Source: Acanthochromis polyacanthus
Taxonomy: Eukaryota > Chordata > Actinopteri > Pomacentridae
Length of the DNA stretch: 64,000 bases
Reading direction: 5' to 3'
Assembly (NCBI RefSeq): GCF_021347895.1
Contig: NC_067127.1
Span: forward strand, 38,760,916 to 38,824,915
In this document: in pieces, positions 34,574 to 47,068 of the stretch
Layout of the letters: every line of letters starts with the position of its first letter
How positions within the stretch are numbered: the first letter of the stretch is position 1
The notes under the pieces: model-generated
What the model saw: the letters and a program-made list of their open reading frames with translations, nothing else
Told to the model about the DNA's origin: nothing
Database searches by the model: none
Program-made: the position numbers and the translations under genes

Positions 34574-35071
34574 ATGGGAGACTCTCCTGAACAACATTTG
34601 GAGGAAACTCATTCAGAACCTCCCACGGAACATCTGGAGGAAAGTCATTCAGAACCTCCTGAAGAACAACATGAAATCATTGAGTCTATTGATTCAGAGG
34701 TGGAATCTGAGGAAGTGGAGGTTAGATTGCCCACTGAGGCAGAAGAAAACAATGAATTAAATGATGACAAACCAGCTGAGCCTTATATGTCTGCATCTTC
34801 TACTGACACATCAAGTGAGACAGATCATGTGGCCAGCCCTGACTCAGAACCCGAAACTGTGAGAATGTCCACCAGGACCAGAAAACCGCCAGAGCGGTTA
34901 CACTACGAAAAGCTGGGTCGACCAATTTTAAAAAGTATCCAATCATTGTTGCAGAATCTGGTGACAGCATTCACTCAAGCTCCAGAGGAGGAAGGTCTAA
35001 AATCTAATGATGTCAATCCACATGTTGTCCAAAGTCAACCGTTGCCATGTTCGAGGACGCACATGGAGTAA
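34574..35071 (+). pseudogene. Gypsy-2 Pol C-terminal tail, acidic and in a shifted frame
   Basis: After KLADKWE the pol frame runs 62 codons into a stop at 34760, while a different frame from 34574 stays open for 165 residues. It holds repeated HLEE(T/S)HSEPP-type units, then RKPPERLHYEKLGRPILKSI. The GPY/F region normally found after KLADKWE is absent, so an internal deletion with a frame change is likely here. Confidence 0.6.
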
Positions 35072-35079
35072 GGGGGGGA
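35070..35079 (+). promoter_or_regulatory. Polypurine tract of Gypsy-2
   Basis: aaggggggga lies just before the 3' LTR start at 35083, the standard site for plus-strand priming. Confidence 0.75.
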
Positions 35080-35082
35080 ACC

Positions 35083-36314
35083 TGTAACTCCAGAATAAAG
35101 AAAAATCCATAGTGCTCAGTGTTCATTCATGAACAATTTGATGTTGTCAGCTGACTACGTAGTCAGCTGACATTAGCCGCTTCTGATTGGCTGTTGCTCC
35201 GCCGCGGCATTGCTAAATACTCCTGTGCGGAAATGCACAGAAGGTCGGCTCCTGCTGTGGCTGGTGGCATCGCGTGCAGCATCTAACGAAGACAAACGCA
35301 ACTTTCAAGCCTATCTGAACACTTAAGACCCATCTAAAGCACCGGTAAGATGCCTTAACCCTTTGCAAAGGTAACCCCTTTTACGATAGCGGCTAATCTG
35401 GTTGTTTATTTTGACTATTGTTCAAAACAGTGCTTGTTTGGTGACTCGCCCGGACTCCCGCTCTAAAATAGCGTATTTTACGAACGCAGTCGCTCTAAGG
35501 TAATTTGCTTGTTTCAATTTTCATAACAAGTACACATTCTTGAATCCTGATTTTTGTTATGTTTAGTTCGGCAGGGCAAGTTTGGTGAAAGCACCCTTTG
35601 AATGTTATATTTTGATGGTTGTTTGCAACTAATGCAAAAGCGGCAGCCATATTGCCCTGAAGTGCTACGTAGCATAATGCATTGAATTTTGTATTGAAGT
35701 TTTGTAAGCGATGTGTTTACTTTGTCACAACTTAATTGATGAGCTTTGAATGTTTACCGGTAAACTTAATTATAAATGAATGTTGCAACATTATAAGATT
35801 TGTGATTATGTATTGTTTTGACCTCCTCAGGTCAGGTTTTTCTTTGTGTACCTCACAACCTGGATGCCAGAAACTCCAGAACGAACTGAATCTTCTTTAA
35901 TGAAGTGGCGAGCTGGTAGGATTGGTTTTTTCCCCCCCTCTGAACCGTCAACGGATTGTGGACAGAAGGTTTTTTTTCCCCTTCCTAACTAAAAACTGAA
36001 CTGAACTGATCAAAAACTGAGCTGATCAAACTCAAGGAGAAAACTCAAAAGACTTTGAAACTTGAAAGAAAGTGAAAACCAAACTCTGGGTTAACCAGCA
36101 AAAGCTGTGATTTTCTGTTTGTTTTGTCCTATTGAATTGCCATATTTGTCTATATTGTTTGTCTTATGGTTTATTTGTCCTATATATATTCTCAATAATA
36201 CCATTTTGTTCAAAGTTATTTATTTGTGGGGTTTTTCTTTCACACCGTTTTGGCTCCATAAAGAACTGGATCTTCTGTCTTCTGCACAAATAGCTCAACT
36301 TCATCTAGGTTACA
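35083..36314 (+). repeat. Probable 3' LTR of Gypsy-2
   Basis: It starts TGTAACTCC right after the polypurine tract. The first matching inverted end is aggTTACA at 36314, giving 1232 bp and leaving agtac as flank. It contains a 28-bp palindrome, an inverted CCAAT box (tgattggctg) near 35187, GC-rich promoter-like sequence, and ccataaag shortly before the end. With no 5' LTR to compare, the right border is provisional. Confidence 0.6.
35145..35172. promoter_or_regulatory. 28-bp perfect palindrome in the LTR
   Basis: tgtcagctgactac is followed immediately by its exact reverse complement. It includes two CAGCTG E-boxes and a central TACGTA, and sits about 60 bp into the LTR, ahead of the inverted CCAAT box. 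Confidence 0.85.
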
Positions 36315-36518
36315 AGTACAAACAACCACTTTTATATCTTGACAGTTGCTGTAAAATCAATTTATAGCTTGCAGATTTGCTTAATTGAGTCATAGTCAGA
36401 ATTGTGTAGCCCACCTCCAGATGATGATGATGATTAACTACAGCGAGGATATGAATTAATCCTTCAGTGACAGAGCTGGATCTGACCACCTCTGCCCGTC
36501 CCTCACCCCCTCACACAC
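36315..36518 (+). other. Short unassigned stretch between LTR and LINE
   Basis: Includes an atgatgatgatg run near 36421. Its last part may already be LINE sequence. Confidence 0.4.
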
Positions 36519-37565
36519 ACTACATGCAAAGCGACAAACAAAGACAAGAACATCGTGGATGCTCTCTCTCAGCTGCCGTACTTGTTCTCACAAACACTTT
36601 GGGACGTATTTGAACACCAGAACCTTCAGGAATATACAGGTACTACTTTCCTATATCAAAAACTGTGAGGACACCGCTACAGTAACCAAACGGATCCAGG
36701 TTTTCCCCATTCAAAAAGCCTGGATGACCAGTGAAATACAGGCACTCCTGAAACGCCGTAACACCGCCTTCAGTTCAGGTAACAAGTCCCTATACAGCAC
36801 GGCCAAAGCTGACCTAAAGAGAGGCATTAAAGGGGCCAAGACAGCCTACAAAAGGAAAACTGAGGAGCACTTCACTGAAAATAACCCAAAAAAGATGTTG
36901 CAGCGAATACAGCACATCACCAACGACAAGAACAATAACCAGGTGACTGTTAATGCTGATGCATTGCTGGCTGAGGAACAAAACCATTTTTGTTGAGGCT
37001 GAAAGGCCCAAAACAATCATAGCACACCCACCACCCTCAAGCAGCAACACAGTCACGCTTCAAGAACTTGAAGTGAGACATGCTGAGGACTAACCCCAGA
37101 AAGGCTGCAGGCCCGGACGGAGAACCTGGGAAGCCACTCAAAGCCAGTGCAGATTAACTGCCTGGGGTCTTTCCTAGGGTTTTTAACTGTTCCCTGACAC
37201 AAACCGTCAGCCTCTCCTACCTGAAATCCACAACAATAATCAGTGTTCCAAAGAAAGCAGACATTGACAGTCTAAATGATTACAGGCCTGTTGCACTTAC
37301 TTCTGTGGTCATAAAGGGCTTTTAGAGGCTGCTCGCAAAACATATCACAGACACACTTCAACCTCTCACTTGTTACTCGCCTATAGAGCTCCACTGAGGA
37401 TGCCGTTGCCATGGCCCTTTACACTGCACTGGGTCACCTGGGACACAAAAAGGGATGTGTGAGGATGCTCTTCACTGACTATAGCTCAGCTAGAAAGCAC
37501 AATAATCCCAGACATTCTGGCTGTCAAACTCTCCCACTTCACACTCTCCACTTCCATCTTGATGG
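36519..37565 (+). mobile_element. L2/Rex1-like LINE fragment, heavily decayed
   Basis: The first half reads VTKRIQVFPIQKAWMTSEI, LLKRRNTAFSSGNKSLYSTA and KRGIKGAKTAYKRKTEEHF, the linker between endonuclease and RT. Later, in shifting frames, come [25 protein letters not shown] and STEDAVAMALYTALGHLG-like RT blocks, breaking off before the YxDD box. The 5' endonuclease is also missing. Confidence 0.75.
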
Positions 37566-38354
37566 ATAAGTGTCATTCTGTGTGGTTTCACCAGATGGTG
37601 GTTGCTGCACCATTTTCAAATTAGTCCTAAATTTTCATGCCATTAGATAGTCACAAAAGTACTTTCTATGCAGAATTGTAGGCCTGTAGCTCAAATAGTT
37701 TCTGAGTTGTGGGGGTCTGAAATTTTCAGAATTTGGGCTATAAAAAGCCTCACCAGTGTTTTTTTTGCATCTTTCAGTGTTTATTTCTCAGCCTCTAGAC
37801 ATACCAGAGAGCTGTGAGTTGGTAAACAAGGCCTCTGCATGTAGCTAGTGCCCCACAAACATCCCCAGGTGTTTCCCTCCACTCTGCCCCAGAGGAAAAG
37901 AAAATTCAAAAAGAGATCTCAAAAATGTTTCATTTACTTCTCCTAGACAACTTTGAGATCTGTGTGACACCAAACTGAGACTAAGGCTTATTTCTCCTGT
38001 GTCTCATTTTTTTCTCCTGAGCAATAAGATGCACTAAATCTCAGTTTAGTCTCCTTTAAAGTCTCAGAAGAGATCTCAACAAGCTCTCATATAATTCTCA
38101 GAGTTTCTCAACTTTTGTGTCTCTTTGTGATCTCAGGCAGAGAAATCAGAGAGCTCTCTCTAAGAACTCCATCTGTTCTCATCCCAGCTTCAGTTCATGC
38201 ATCTCATACTAAGCTCAGAGAGAACAAATGAAGAGATCTCCACAAGCGCTCACTGAATTCTCAGACTCAGGTCAACGTTTTGGTTGTTTTTAATCATCTA
38301 TCATGTTGACTTTATTGTAATCCACATGATAATTATTTTAAATTAATTAATAAA

Positions 38355-38540
38355 GATTCAGATTACTTTATTCATCCCAAAAGGGAAATTCATTTGTCTG
38401 TCAGCTCATCTACTATTTGCTATAGAATTATAAAGCCTGATCGCTGTGGGTACAAAGATCTTCTATATCTGTCCGTCCTGCAGTCCAGAGAGAGGCCCAT
38501 CACGATATTATGAGTGGATGATCCGTGGTGTTTAGAATGA
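38355..38540 (-). repeat. LINE 3' end fragment (Rex1-like)
   Basis: agattactttattcatccca and aagggaaattcatttgtctg are the reverse complement of the 3' end of the LINE at 17789. Only the last ~180 bp are present. Confidence 0.65.
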
Positions 38541-38689
38541 TAAATCCAGTCAAGTGGGAGGAGAGGGTGACATGATTGAAGTCACCATATATTATTATAA
38601 GTGCCTCAAGATGTTTAGGCTGTATCCTGGCAACTTCTTAATTGTTGCAGCATTTCTAAGGTGTGTGTGTGCAGATTAATATATGCATA

Positions 38690-38762
38690 GCTCAGTGGGT
38701 AGAGTGGCTGTCTCACACCCAGAAGGTTGTGGTTTGATTCCGAGTCTGTTGTGCTCATGTGG
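38690..38762 (+). repeat. tRNA-like sequence (SINE head or tRNA pseudogene)
   Basis: tagctcagtgggtagagtgg fits box A and the D arm, and ggtttgattcc fits box B. The anticodon stem (ctgtc/cagaa) does not pair, so it is not a functional tRNA. Confidence 0.5.
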
Positions 38763-39562
38763 AGCTGTGAGAGAGTCTTACATATTGCTCCACTATTGTT
38801 CATTTTCTTTTCCAGAGGAGAAATAAAGGAGCCATTAAACACACTGTATTGAGATTAGCAAGGTATCTCCCACAAGTCTCAAGTATGACTCCCTCTAATT
38901 ATCCTGTCTCACCTATTTCTCCTAGTGAATTTTAGGAGAAACGTATGAGAAACCTTTAGACAAAATAGAAACTAAAATGAGGCTGACATGAGAATCTCAA
39001 ATTTGTCTCCTGAGCTGTAGAAGAGCAAGCTTTGAGCAGTAAAATTTTCCTCTGGGGCAGGCCATGGGGGCTTGCTAAAAATGCTAAACATTAAGAGATA
39101 CCTACTCACGAGTGGAGTTTGGGACCTTAAAAGTACTAGAAATACTGCACAGAAGTGTTCTAACACCCCTGGGTTCCATTCTACACAAACTTGTGTGATA
39201 ACTTAGCAAACTGGAGCTTTCTCGGTACCTCAGTTTGGAAAATATGAGCTCCCAAAGTTGGAAGAGATTTTTAATTGGCTATTTTTGGTGGCAACAATCT
39301 CAGTGTGGGACAGGTACCAGAGACCCCAAATTTTTCTACAAGACAGTTCCATCTGTCGTCTATCACTGTACAAAAAAGCAGCAGGGTTATATTTGTAGTT
39401 ACTGAGATATTCTTACTCAAAATGGCATGGGTAATGTCAAAATGTTTTTTTGCTTTTCAGTACTTTAAATTGGTATTAGTAGTGATTCCAATGGTAGTAT
39501 TATGTATGTTTGGTTCTTTTTGAAATGTTAGTTGTTCAAAAAGTGTAATGACATGTTGACAA

Positions 39563-39656
39563 ACTGTAGACAAACTTACTGGGGCCAAAATGAAAATGGA
39601 ATATCCTTGAATAAACCTTTTCAAGTCTAAGTATATTTTGAGTGAAATTATCCTTT
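39563..39656 (-). repeat. Right arm of the inverted repeat pair
   Basis: Reverse complement of the 28241 arm: it contains cttactggggccaaaatgaa and ends gagtgaaattatcc. The pair spans 11.4 kb and encloses Gypsy-2, a LINE fragment and repeat R. Confidence 0.75.
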
Positions 39657-40200
39657 AAACTTTAAGTCGTGCACTTCAGTGATTATCTATTGGTAGGTAG
39701 CGCTGTCTAAAGAAATGCTCTAAACGTGCGGCCCGAGAACATAGACTGTATAATGCCCTAGAAGTGCAGCCTTAAGCTCTGTAGACTCAAACTGTTGGGC
39801 CAGTCAGAGATGATCGACCAGAAATGATTTCCTGAATTTATATCAGTTGTGCAGTGATCGCTTTTTGCGCATGCGCGGGTTATTTAAAGCGAGCCCAGAG
39901 ACGTCGGCCGCTGATGACGTACTAAAGCCTCGACGGTCCTACCGGAGCTGTTTCTTTACTCTGTTGGAACCTGTTGAAAGCAGCGAAAAGACGAATATGC
40001 GGCCGCCGACAGAAGCAGCTGAAAGACTGTGAGATAGCGTCTGAGCAGCAGCGACGTGGATCTGTGCCAAGAACAGTGAAGAGAAACGGTAAAGACGAAG
40101 TACGAGCTGCTGCTGAGCCGCTTACAGCAAACACTTCAAGGTCTTCTCCGGTACCTGGAGGTTCATGAAGTTCTCATATATCTTATGGTAAGGTTCACAC
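39657..40200 (+). promoter_or_regulatory. CpG-rich promoter-like region with possible first exon
   Basis: It contains tgcgcatgcgc at 39866-39876, a perfect NRF1-type site, a nearby ttatttaaa, and many CpGs to about 40160. Donor-like sites acggtaaag (near 40088) and atggtaagg (near 40190) could end a first exon. Short frames here show no known domain. It might serve the zinc-finger gene 9 kb downstream, but nothing in the sequence proves that. Confidence 0.35.
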
Positions 40201-40591
40201 TTGCACCCTTTCTACATTTTCGCCTACACCTTCGTGAACTCTTTAAAACAATTCACGTTTTGTTGTATTTGTTGGTGTGGGAACTGAGGTCAGTTCAGTC
40301 AGAACTAAAAACTTTCAGCTCACACTCTGATCAACTTCATTTGTATTAAAGCCTCTGAGATTTAATCGAAGATGATCATTTTCCCAGTAAACGGAGATGT
40401 CCCTAAATTAACGAGTGTAGTTTATCTGCAAAGTGCTGTTCCGCTGCATGCTGGGTATGGTTACATGGAGTTTTTTATTCGAAATAAACTCATTCGTAAT
40501 TAAAGCTTTGTGCTTCGAGTTTACATGGAAGTATTAATTCCGAATTAAGGTTTACATGGACTGCACGTTTTTCCCTAACAATTGTTGTGCA

Positions 40592-41325
40592 ATTTTCACA
40601 CTCCCCGGAAAAATCTAAAACACCTACAACTTCTCTCCTGTGATGTCTACATACTTGATCCTTCACACAGCAGCAGCAGAGGTGCAGATGTTGTCGCTGA
40701 GAAAGTTTGGAGGTTGTCACTTCTTGCATTCCCAAAATAGTAGGGAGTCAGATTTTGTTAAGTGACCCAACAAAATCTGACTCCAGATTTTATTTCATCT
40801 CATACAATCTGCACAGTTAACTCAACCTGCATATTTCTGTTAAAGTCCTAGTTTTGAAACAGTCTGTCTGTTCTTAATCTGCCATACTGTGATCATTGAG
40901 CCCCTTATTTTATTATTCTGTTCTTATAGACTGTAATTTACAATTTTTTTGTTAAACTTGTTGTAATTAGGTGTTTTAGCTGTTGTAGCAAATAATTTCC
41001 CAGGTGTGGGATAAGTAAAGAAATTCAATTCTATTATATTGTTTACTGGCCCAATAAAAATAACAACAATAACAAATGACTTTATACTTAAGAACTATAC
41101 TTATATTAAAGACTTTATACATAAATACCAGACATATTTTGATGCCATATCTTGCATTCTTAGGGGAGTCTGATTTTAAATAAGGAGATATAAAGTTTTC
41201 TCAGTGAACAAATATTTTATTGACACGTGTAGAACACTGATGGAATATGAACAATATTTGGTGATTACACCCTGTCCTGTCAGGGGGGAGTCAGATTTTT
41301 CCGGGGAGTGTGAAAATTGCACAAC
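40592..41325. repeat. Nested element with ~32-bp inverted repeats
   Basis: ttgtgcaattttcacactcc plus ccggaaaaatct near 40593-40624 is the exact reverse complement of sequence at about 41296-41327. Between them lie a stem-loop (40744-40784) and a LINE-tail-like end (ggtgtgggataagtaaagaa near 41000). Confidence 0.65.
40744..40784. repeat. Perfect 16-bp stem, 9-nt loop
   Basis: ggagtcagattttgtt, aagtgaccc, then aacaaaatctgactcc. A near-identical stem-loop in the opposite orientation lies at 56924-56964. Confidence 0.85.
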
Positions 41326-41639
41326 ACCGTAATTCCACTGTAACGCTTGGGCGTTGGAAAGGATTCTGATTGGACAGGGAGTGGACGTGACGTATCCGTG
41401 TTTACTGGAAGAAAACAAACTCCATTTGCCGCGGCATTTCTTTCCCCAACAACACAGAGGAACAACCTTTTTAAAAAATTTAACACAAAGAGGTTATACA
41501 GGGTGTTAACTGAAAATGATCATAGAGAATAACACAACATGGAAACAACAACTTATTCATATTACAGTGCAAACACAAAGAGTCATATAAAGGGAGAATT
41601 ACAACCATATGGTAACAGAAGAGGATGAAATTAACGAAT

Positions 41640-43070
41640 AATTAATAGTATAAACACATTTATATTAGATCAGGGAGTTTTAAGTATTTAATAAAAAAGT
41701 CTGATATTTTTATGTCTTTGCTGTTTGATGATGATGTTATTGTATTAAAGTATTGTTTACGTTCATTTTCAAAGTATTTTCCATTTGTTTTTTTCTTTAC
41801 CCATTTTGTTTTGTGAATATGAAATTCACCCAGCATGATGATAAACTAACAAAAGGGAAAGATCGTGAGTTATGGAGGGATTTTCAAAGTAAAAGAGGAT
41901 GTGGCTCTCCTGGAGGCTGATCCTGTGTCTGGTTTTGTTCTGGATTAGGTTTTGTAGATGATTCCAGAGGTTTTTACTGTATGAGCATTGATAGAAGAGG
42001 TGGATGATGGTTTCTGGTTCTGTTTGGCAAAAGTCAGTTATAGTCTATATTTAATTTAAACCTCTCCAGGGTTTTTTTTACGGATATACATTGTGACAGA
42101 TTCTGTCTGATATTTCTTTGACCTTATTGTGAACGAGCAGCTTCTCTCCAACCAGCCAGTTTATTTCCCCGTACAGTGAACTCCAGGAAGAGTTGGCTGC
42201 CGGTCGATTGGAGGGTTGAATGAGATTCCTGATGAATTTATTTGAGCAGACTTTGGTTGTTCTGTCTATGTTATGGATGAATAATTTCAGTGTTTCCCCT
42301 GGGTTGAAATGGCTGTGAGGTGGAGGGGTCACTTTCAGCTGAAAGTTGTTGACGGGGGGTGGGGGTGGGTGGTGGAAGGAAGGAATTATATATACTATCG
42401 GCCGTCTCTGCCGCAGCCGCGCACCCCCCCGCGGACGGTCTCGTCGGTCCGGCGGGTTTTGCGCTGCACTTTTATTTTTTTATTTTTTTATTTTTATTTT
42501 TTTGTGAGGCAGCAATGTCAGCAGAATTGTCATGAGGCGGTGGCCTATAGCAGCGAGGCCACCCGCCTCGTCGTTTATATAGGAGGGGAAACACTGAATT
42601 TGGCATCATTTTTCTGAGTCAGAGGGTGGAATTGGGAACCTTTCAGGAGCTGCAGAGTTTCTATTGGTATTGCATTGGAAATTGTAGTGTATTCTGTTTG
42701 TGAGATGGTATTTGTTAATAAACTGGTTGTACGGTAAGATTTGTCCTTGTTCATCGATTAACTGATTGACCCATAATACTCCCTGATCAAACCAAGATTA
42801 GTAAAATATGGTTTTGTTTCTGTGCTGTATGTGTTGGTTGTTCCATCTGGTTGGCAAGAAGCCGCGTTTGTAGATCAGCCCCCAGGAGAGCAACGCCTGT
42901 TTATGGAAGTTTGATAATTGAATTGGTATTTCCACCTGTGGAAAGTTATTCCAAGTTTCCTTGTCTTGATCGTCCGACGTAGTGTTCAACTCAATGAGCC
43001 GGCATTCTTCTTGTTTTAATTTTGGTGCCGTACACATCAATGGAAAACACTGAAACTTTGCCCCCACGAG
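41640..43070 (-). pseudogene. L1-type LINE C-terminal fragment
   Basis: The minus strand reads QLSNFHKQALLSWGLIYKRG, then IRNLIQPSNRPAANSSWSSL and EISDRICHNVYP, then a Cys/His motif (FCQTEPETIIHLFYQCSYSK) in a further frame. These are the post-RT and terminal zinc-like regions of fish L1 elements. The RT core is missing. A MITE interrupts it at 42288. Confidence 0.65.
42288..42596. mobile_element. 309-bp MITE, hAT-like ends
   Basis: CAGTGTTTCCCCT and AGGGGAAACACTG are inverted, and the direct flank aattt occurs on both sides. The interior is GC-rich. hAT normally duplicates 8 bp; only 5 match here, so superfamily is tentative. Confidence 0.65.
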
Positions 43071-43784
43071 CTTAGTGTCTCCGTAGGGACGCCGCTCAGA
43101 GGGGCGTGGCCTATCTACTCTTCATATCTACTAATAAGCATGCTTTGCTTTTGCTTTTCTTTTTGAAACAGCAGCTCGACAAAGGTCGCAGAACGTGTAT
43201 GTCGCTACGTTATCGCTACGTGTGGAGCCAGAATGACCAGAATTGGTGGAATTAACTGTATACATGAACAGAACGTACACAAGAATTAGTTTATTCGGAA
43301 TTAAAATCGGAATAAACCAGGTAGTTTATTTGGAATTAAGTTTATTCAGAATTAACTTTTTAATTCGGAATCAAGTGTTTACAAGGGCATTTAAACCGGA
43401 ATTAACTTTTATTCTCAATTAAAGAGGAATAAAAGGTCTCATGTAAATGTACTGACTATGTTGGCCGTGTTCGTTTTTGAAGGTAGAAGAGAAACTACTC
43501 CTCTCCAATTAAGCTGTTTATTTTCGTATATCAGCATCTCAAAAGAACCTTGTACAAGGACTTTCTCTGTTTGGAATAGGGCTGCAATAACGAATCGATA
43601 ATAATTGATTATGAAAAGCATTGGCAACGAATTACATTATCGATTCATTGTGTCGCGCGATTCATGCGTCACTCGTCATGTCGTGGAGCCGTTTACTTCA
43701 CCTGCAGAGGTAGTTGAACAGAGCGAGGTGGAGGCAGAGCAGAGCAGGTATTTTCAAAAGGAAGTAAATTCAACAAATGAAACA

Positions 43785-43925
43785 TGACCAGCACGGAGAA
43801 AACAGTTTGACAGAAGTCCTCAAAAGTGTGGGAGCATTTCACGCTTCACAAAACAAAGACATGCTGCGTGTCCACTACATGCGAATGCACGCATCTGAAA
43901 ATCACACTGATGTGAGCGTGTAAGA
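43785..43925 (+). pseudogene. BED-finger remnant of the hAT transposase
   Basis: ATG at 43785 gives MTSTEKTV and a stop, then SKVWEHFTLHKTKTCC. VWEHF with following cysteines is the BED-finger start of hAT transposases, here degraded. Confidence 0.55.
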
Positions 43926-44114
43926 GTCAGGTTGTAAAGGAGGCTCTTACTTGCCCGGGATGGCTATTGCGGCTGAGATGGTGGAAAGAATACAGTGAAA
44001 CTTGCAGAGGATGCAGGTCTTCATATTTATTCACCAGCACATCACAGAGCAGTCCGACAGCATTTCCCCAGCACACAGAACAGGAACACCCTCAAAATCC
44101 CCTCACACCCAATA

Positions 44115-45748
<1,634 letters not shown>

Positions 45749-45750
45749 TA

Positions 45751-47068
45751 GGTGAGCTTAAACCACTGCGTCCCATTGGTAGGTAGAATCCAAGGAGCAG
45801 TGCAGCAGAATTATTTACAATATATTAGAATTTATGTACAAAATAGGCCTATTTATTGTTAGCAAAACACATTACAATTTCCAAATTCATATTTACACTT
45901 TAAACTACCCCTTTAAGTTACTTTATTTACCCACTACAATACGTTTTCCCCATCCCAACCTCCCCTCCCATGAGGCCACTTGGCTCCGTCCAATCAGGGG
46001 AGATGAACAGCACCTGGACTGCACTCACATGGGCACGCCTCCATGGAGTACCCCAGCCAATCACCTCAAAGAAAGGAGAAACCCATGAGGAAGCTGGAAA
46101 TCAACCAGTAAACTTCTATGTGCAACTAACTAGATAAGGATCCAATCTTTAGCTGTTACACAAGAATAATGGGGAAAATAACTGTAATGTAATAATAATC
46201 AATATGGTAACTTGTGTGTGCAGTGGTGAAATACCAAACACTAAATATATACAGAAATATACAAAATAATGGGGGTAAGTGGGGAGCTTACACCTGATCA
46301 GTGAGGGAAGGTGGACAATCCCTCACAGAGCGGGACACTACGTGGTCATGTGACCGCGCTTTCAGCTTGACGGTCCGGTAGATGAGTCTGATAAACACAG
46401 CAGCTGGGCCGCAAACTTTCTCTATTGTTTTGAAAACACTTCAGGGAAAAGTATTTCTAAAGTATTTGAGACGAGAAATAATCTGTGCAGCAGCTGAACC
46501 TGTCCTGGTTTTAGTTCACCGACGGCTAGTTTAGATGTTTAAGGACAGTAGAAGAGTCTACTTTATAAAAATGAGCTGCAGGTAAACACACCGGATCACA
46601 GCTGGAAACGCACCACACCCGGACCATCATGCCACATGCGATGTGTGTCATCTAGTGGACACACACTTTAAGTCACTGCATTATCCTACATTTGTTCCGT
46701 TATAAAGTGAGGAAACGTAACATCAGTCTCTCTGGTAGCTTGTCTGATGCTAGGGTTAGCTTATTAACTGATTAATGACAGAGATGGGGCGTGTGACTGT
46801 GAGAGATAGGTTTTATTTCACTTTCAGCAGCTAAAGCATGGTTTGAATATGCGTTACAAATGAACGTAACTTGCACACTATAGTGGTAATAATTTAAAGA
46901 TTGAGCCTCAAGTTTTAATTTTCTGACAAAGTCTGAATGAAGACACTGGTCTGTGTTGGAATGAGGCAGGATGAATTACATTGACAGACTTTATGATGAG
47001 AAAGACATCATGTCCACCACAGCAAGCAGCTGACTGACTGAGAGCATCCTCACCATGACCATCTCTAG
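45751..47068 (+). other. Non-coding interior of the hAT element
   Basis: No domain found. A promoter-like stretch near 46320-46640 (cgtggtcatgtgaccgcgct, gacggtccggtagatgagtc) suggests captured or vestigial 5' gene sequence. Confidence 0.4.

Larger units (their letters stand above)
37887..39057. mobile_element. Inverted-repeat insert within repeat R
   Basis: Its ends CCCCAGAGGAAAA and TTTTCCTCTGGGG are perfect 13-bp inverted repeats. In copy 2 at 63178 the flanks actctg and cag are joined directly, so no target duplication is visible. The inside is non-coding, with many gagatctca-type motifs, a LINE tail and a tRNA-like stretch. Confidence 0.65.
37590..39286 (+). repeat. Repeat family R, copy 1 (with 1.17-kb insert)
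   Basis: 37610-37886 and 39058-39286 match 62893-63178 and 63179-63407 closely (for example gcctctagacataccagaga and gatacctactcacgagtgga). No protein is encoded. Copy 2 lacks the insert at 37887-39057. Confidence 0.85.
40461..43446. mobile_element. ~3-kb inverted-repeat DNA element, non-autonomous
   Basis: Starts ttacatggagttttttattc and ends gaataaaaggtctcatgtaa, imperfect inverted ends. Clusters of attccgaattaa motifs lie in both terminal ~120 bp. There is no transposase, and it has collected an L1 fragment and a MITE. The superfamily is unknown to me. Confidence 0.55.

Noticed and set aside
35100..35130. aataaag near the LTR start as the Gypsy-2 poly(A) signal
   Set aside because: It lies at the very start of the LTR, ahead of the promoter-like part, so it is badly placed for the transcript end.
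38690..38762. Functional tRNA gene
   Set aside because: A and B boxes are present but the anticodon stem does not pair.
39847..40168. Short basic frames in the CpG-rich region
   Set aside because: No known domain, three competing frames, no clear start; kept only as a possible first exon.
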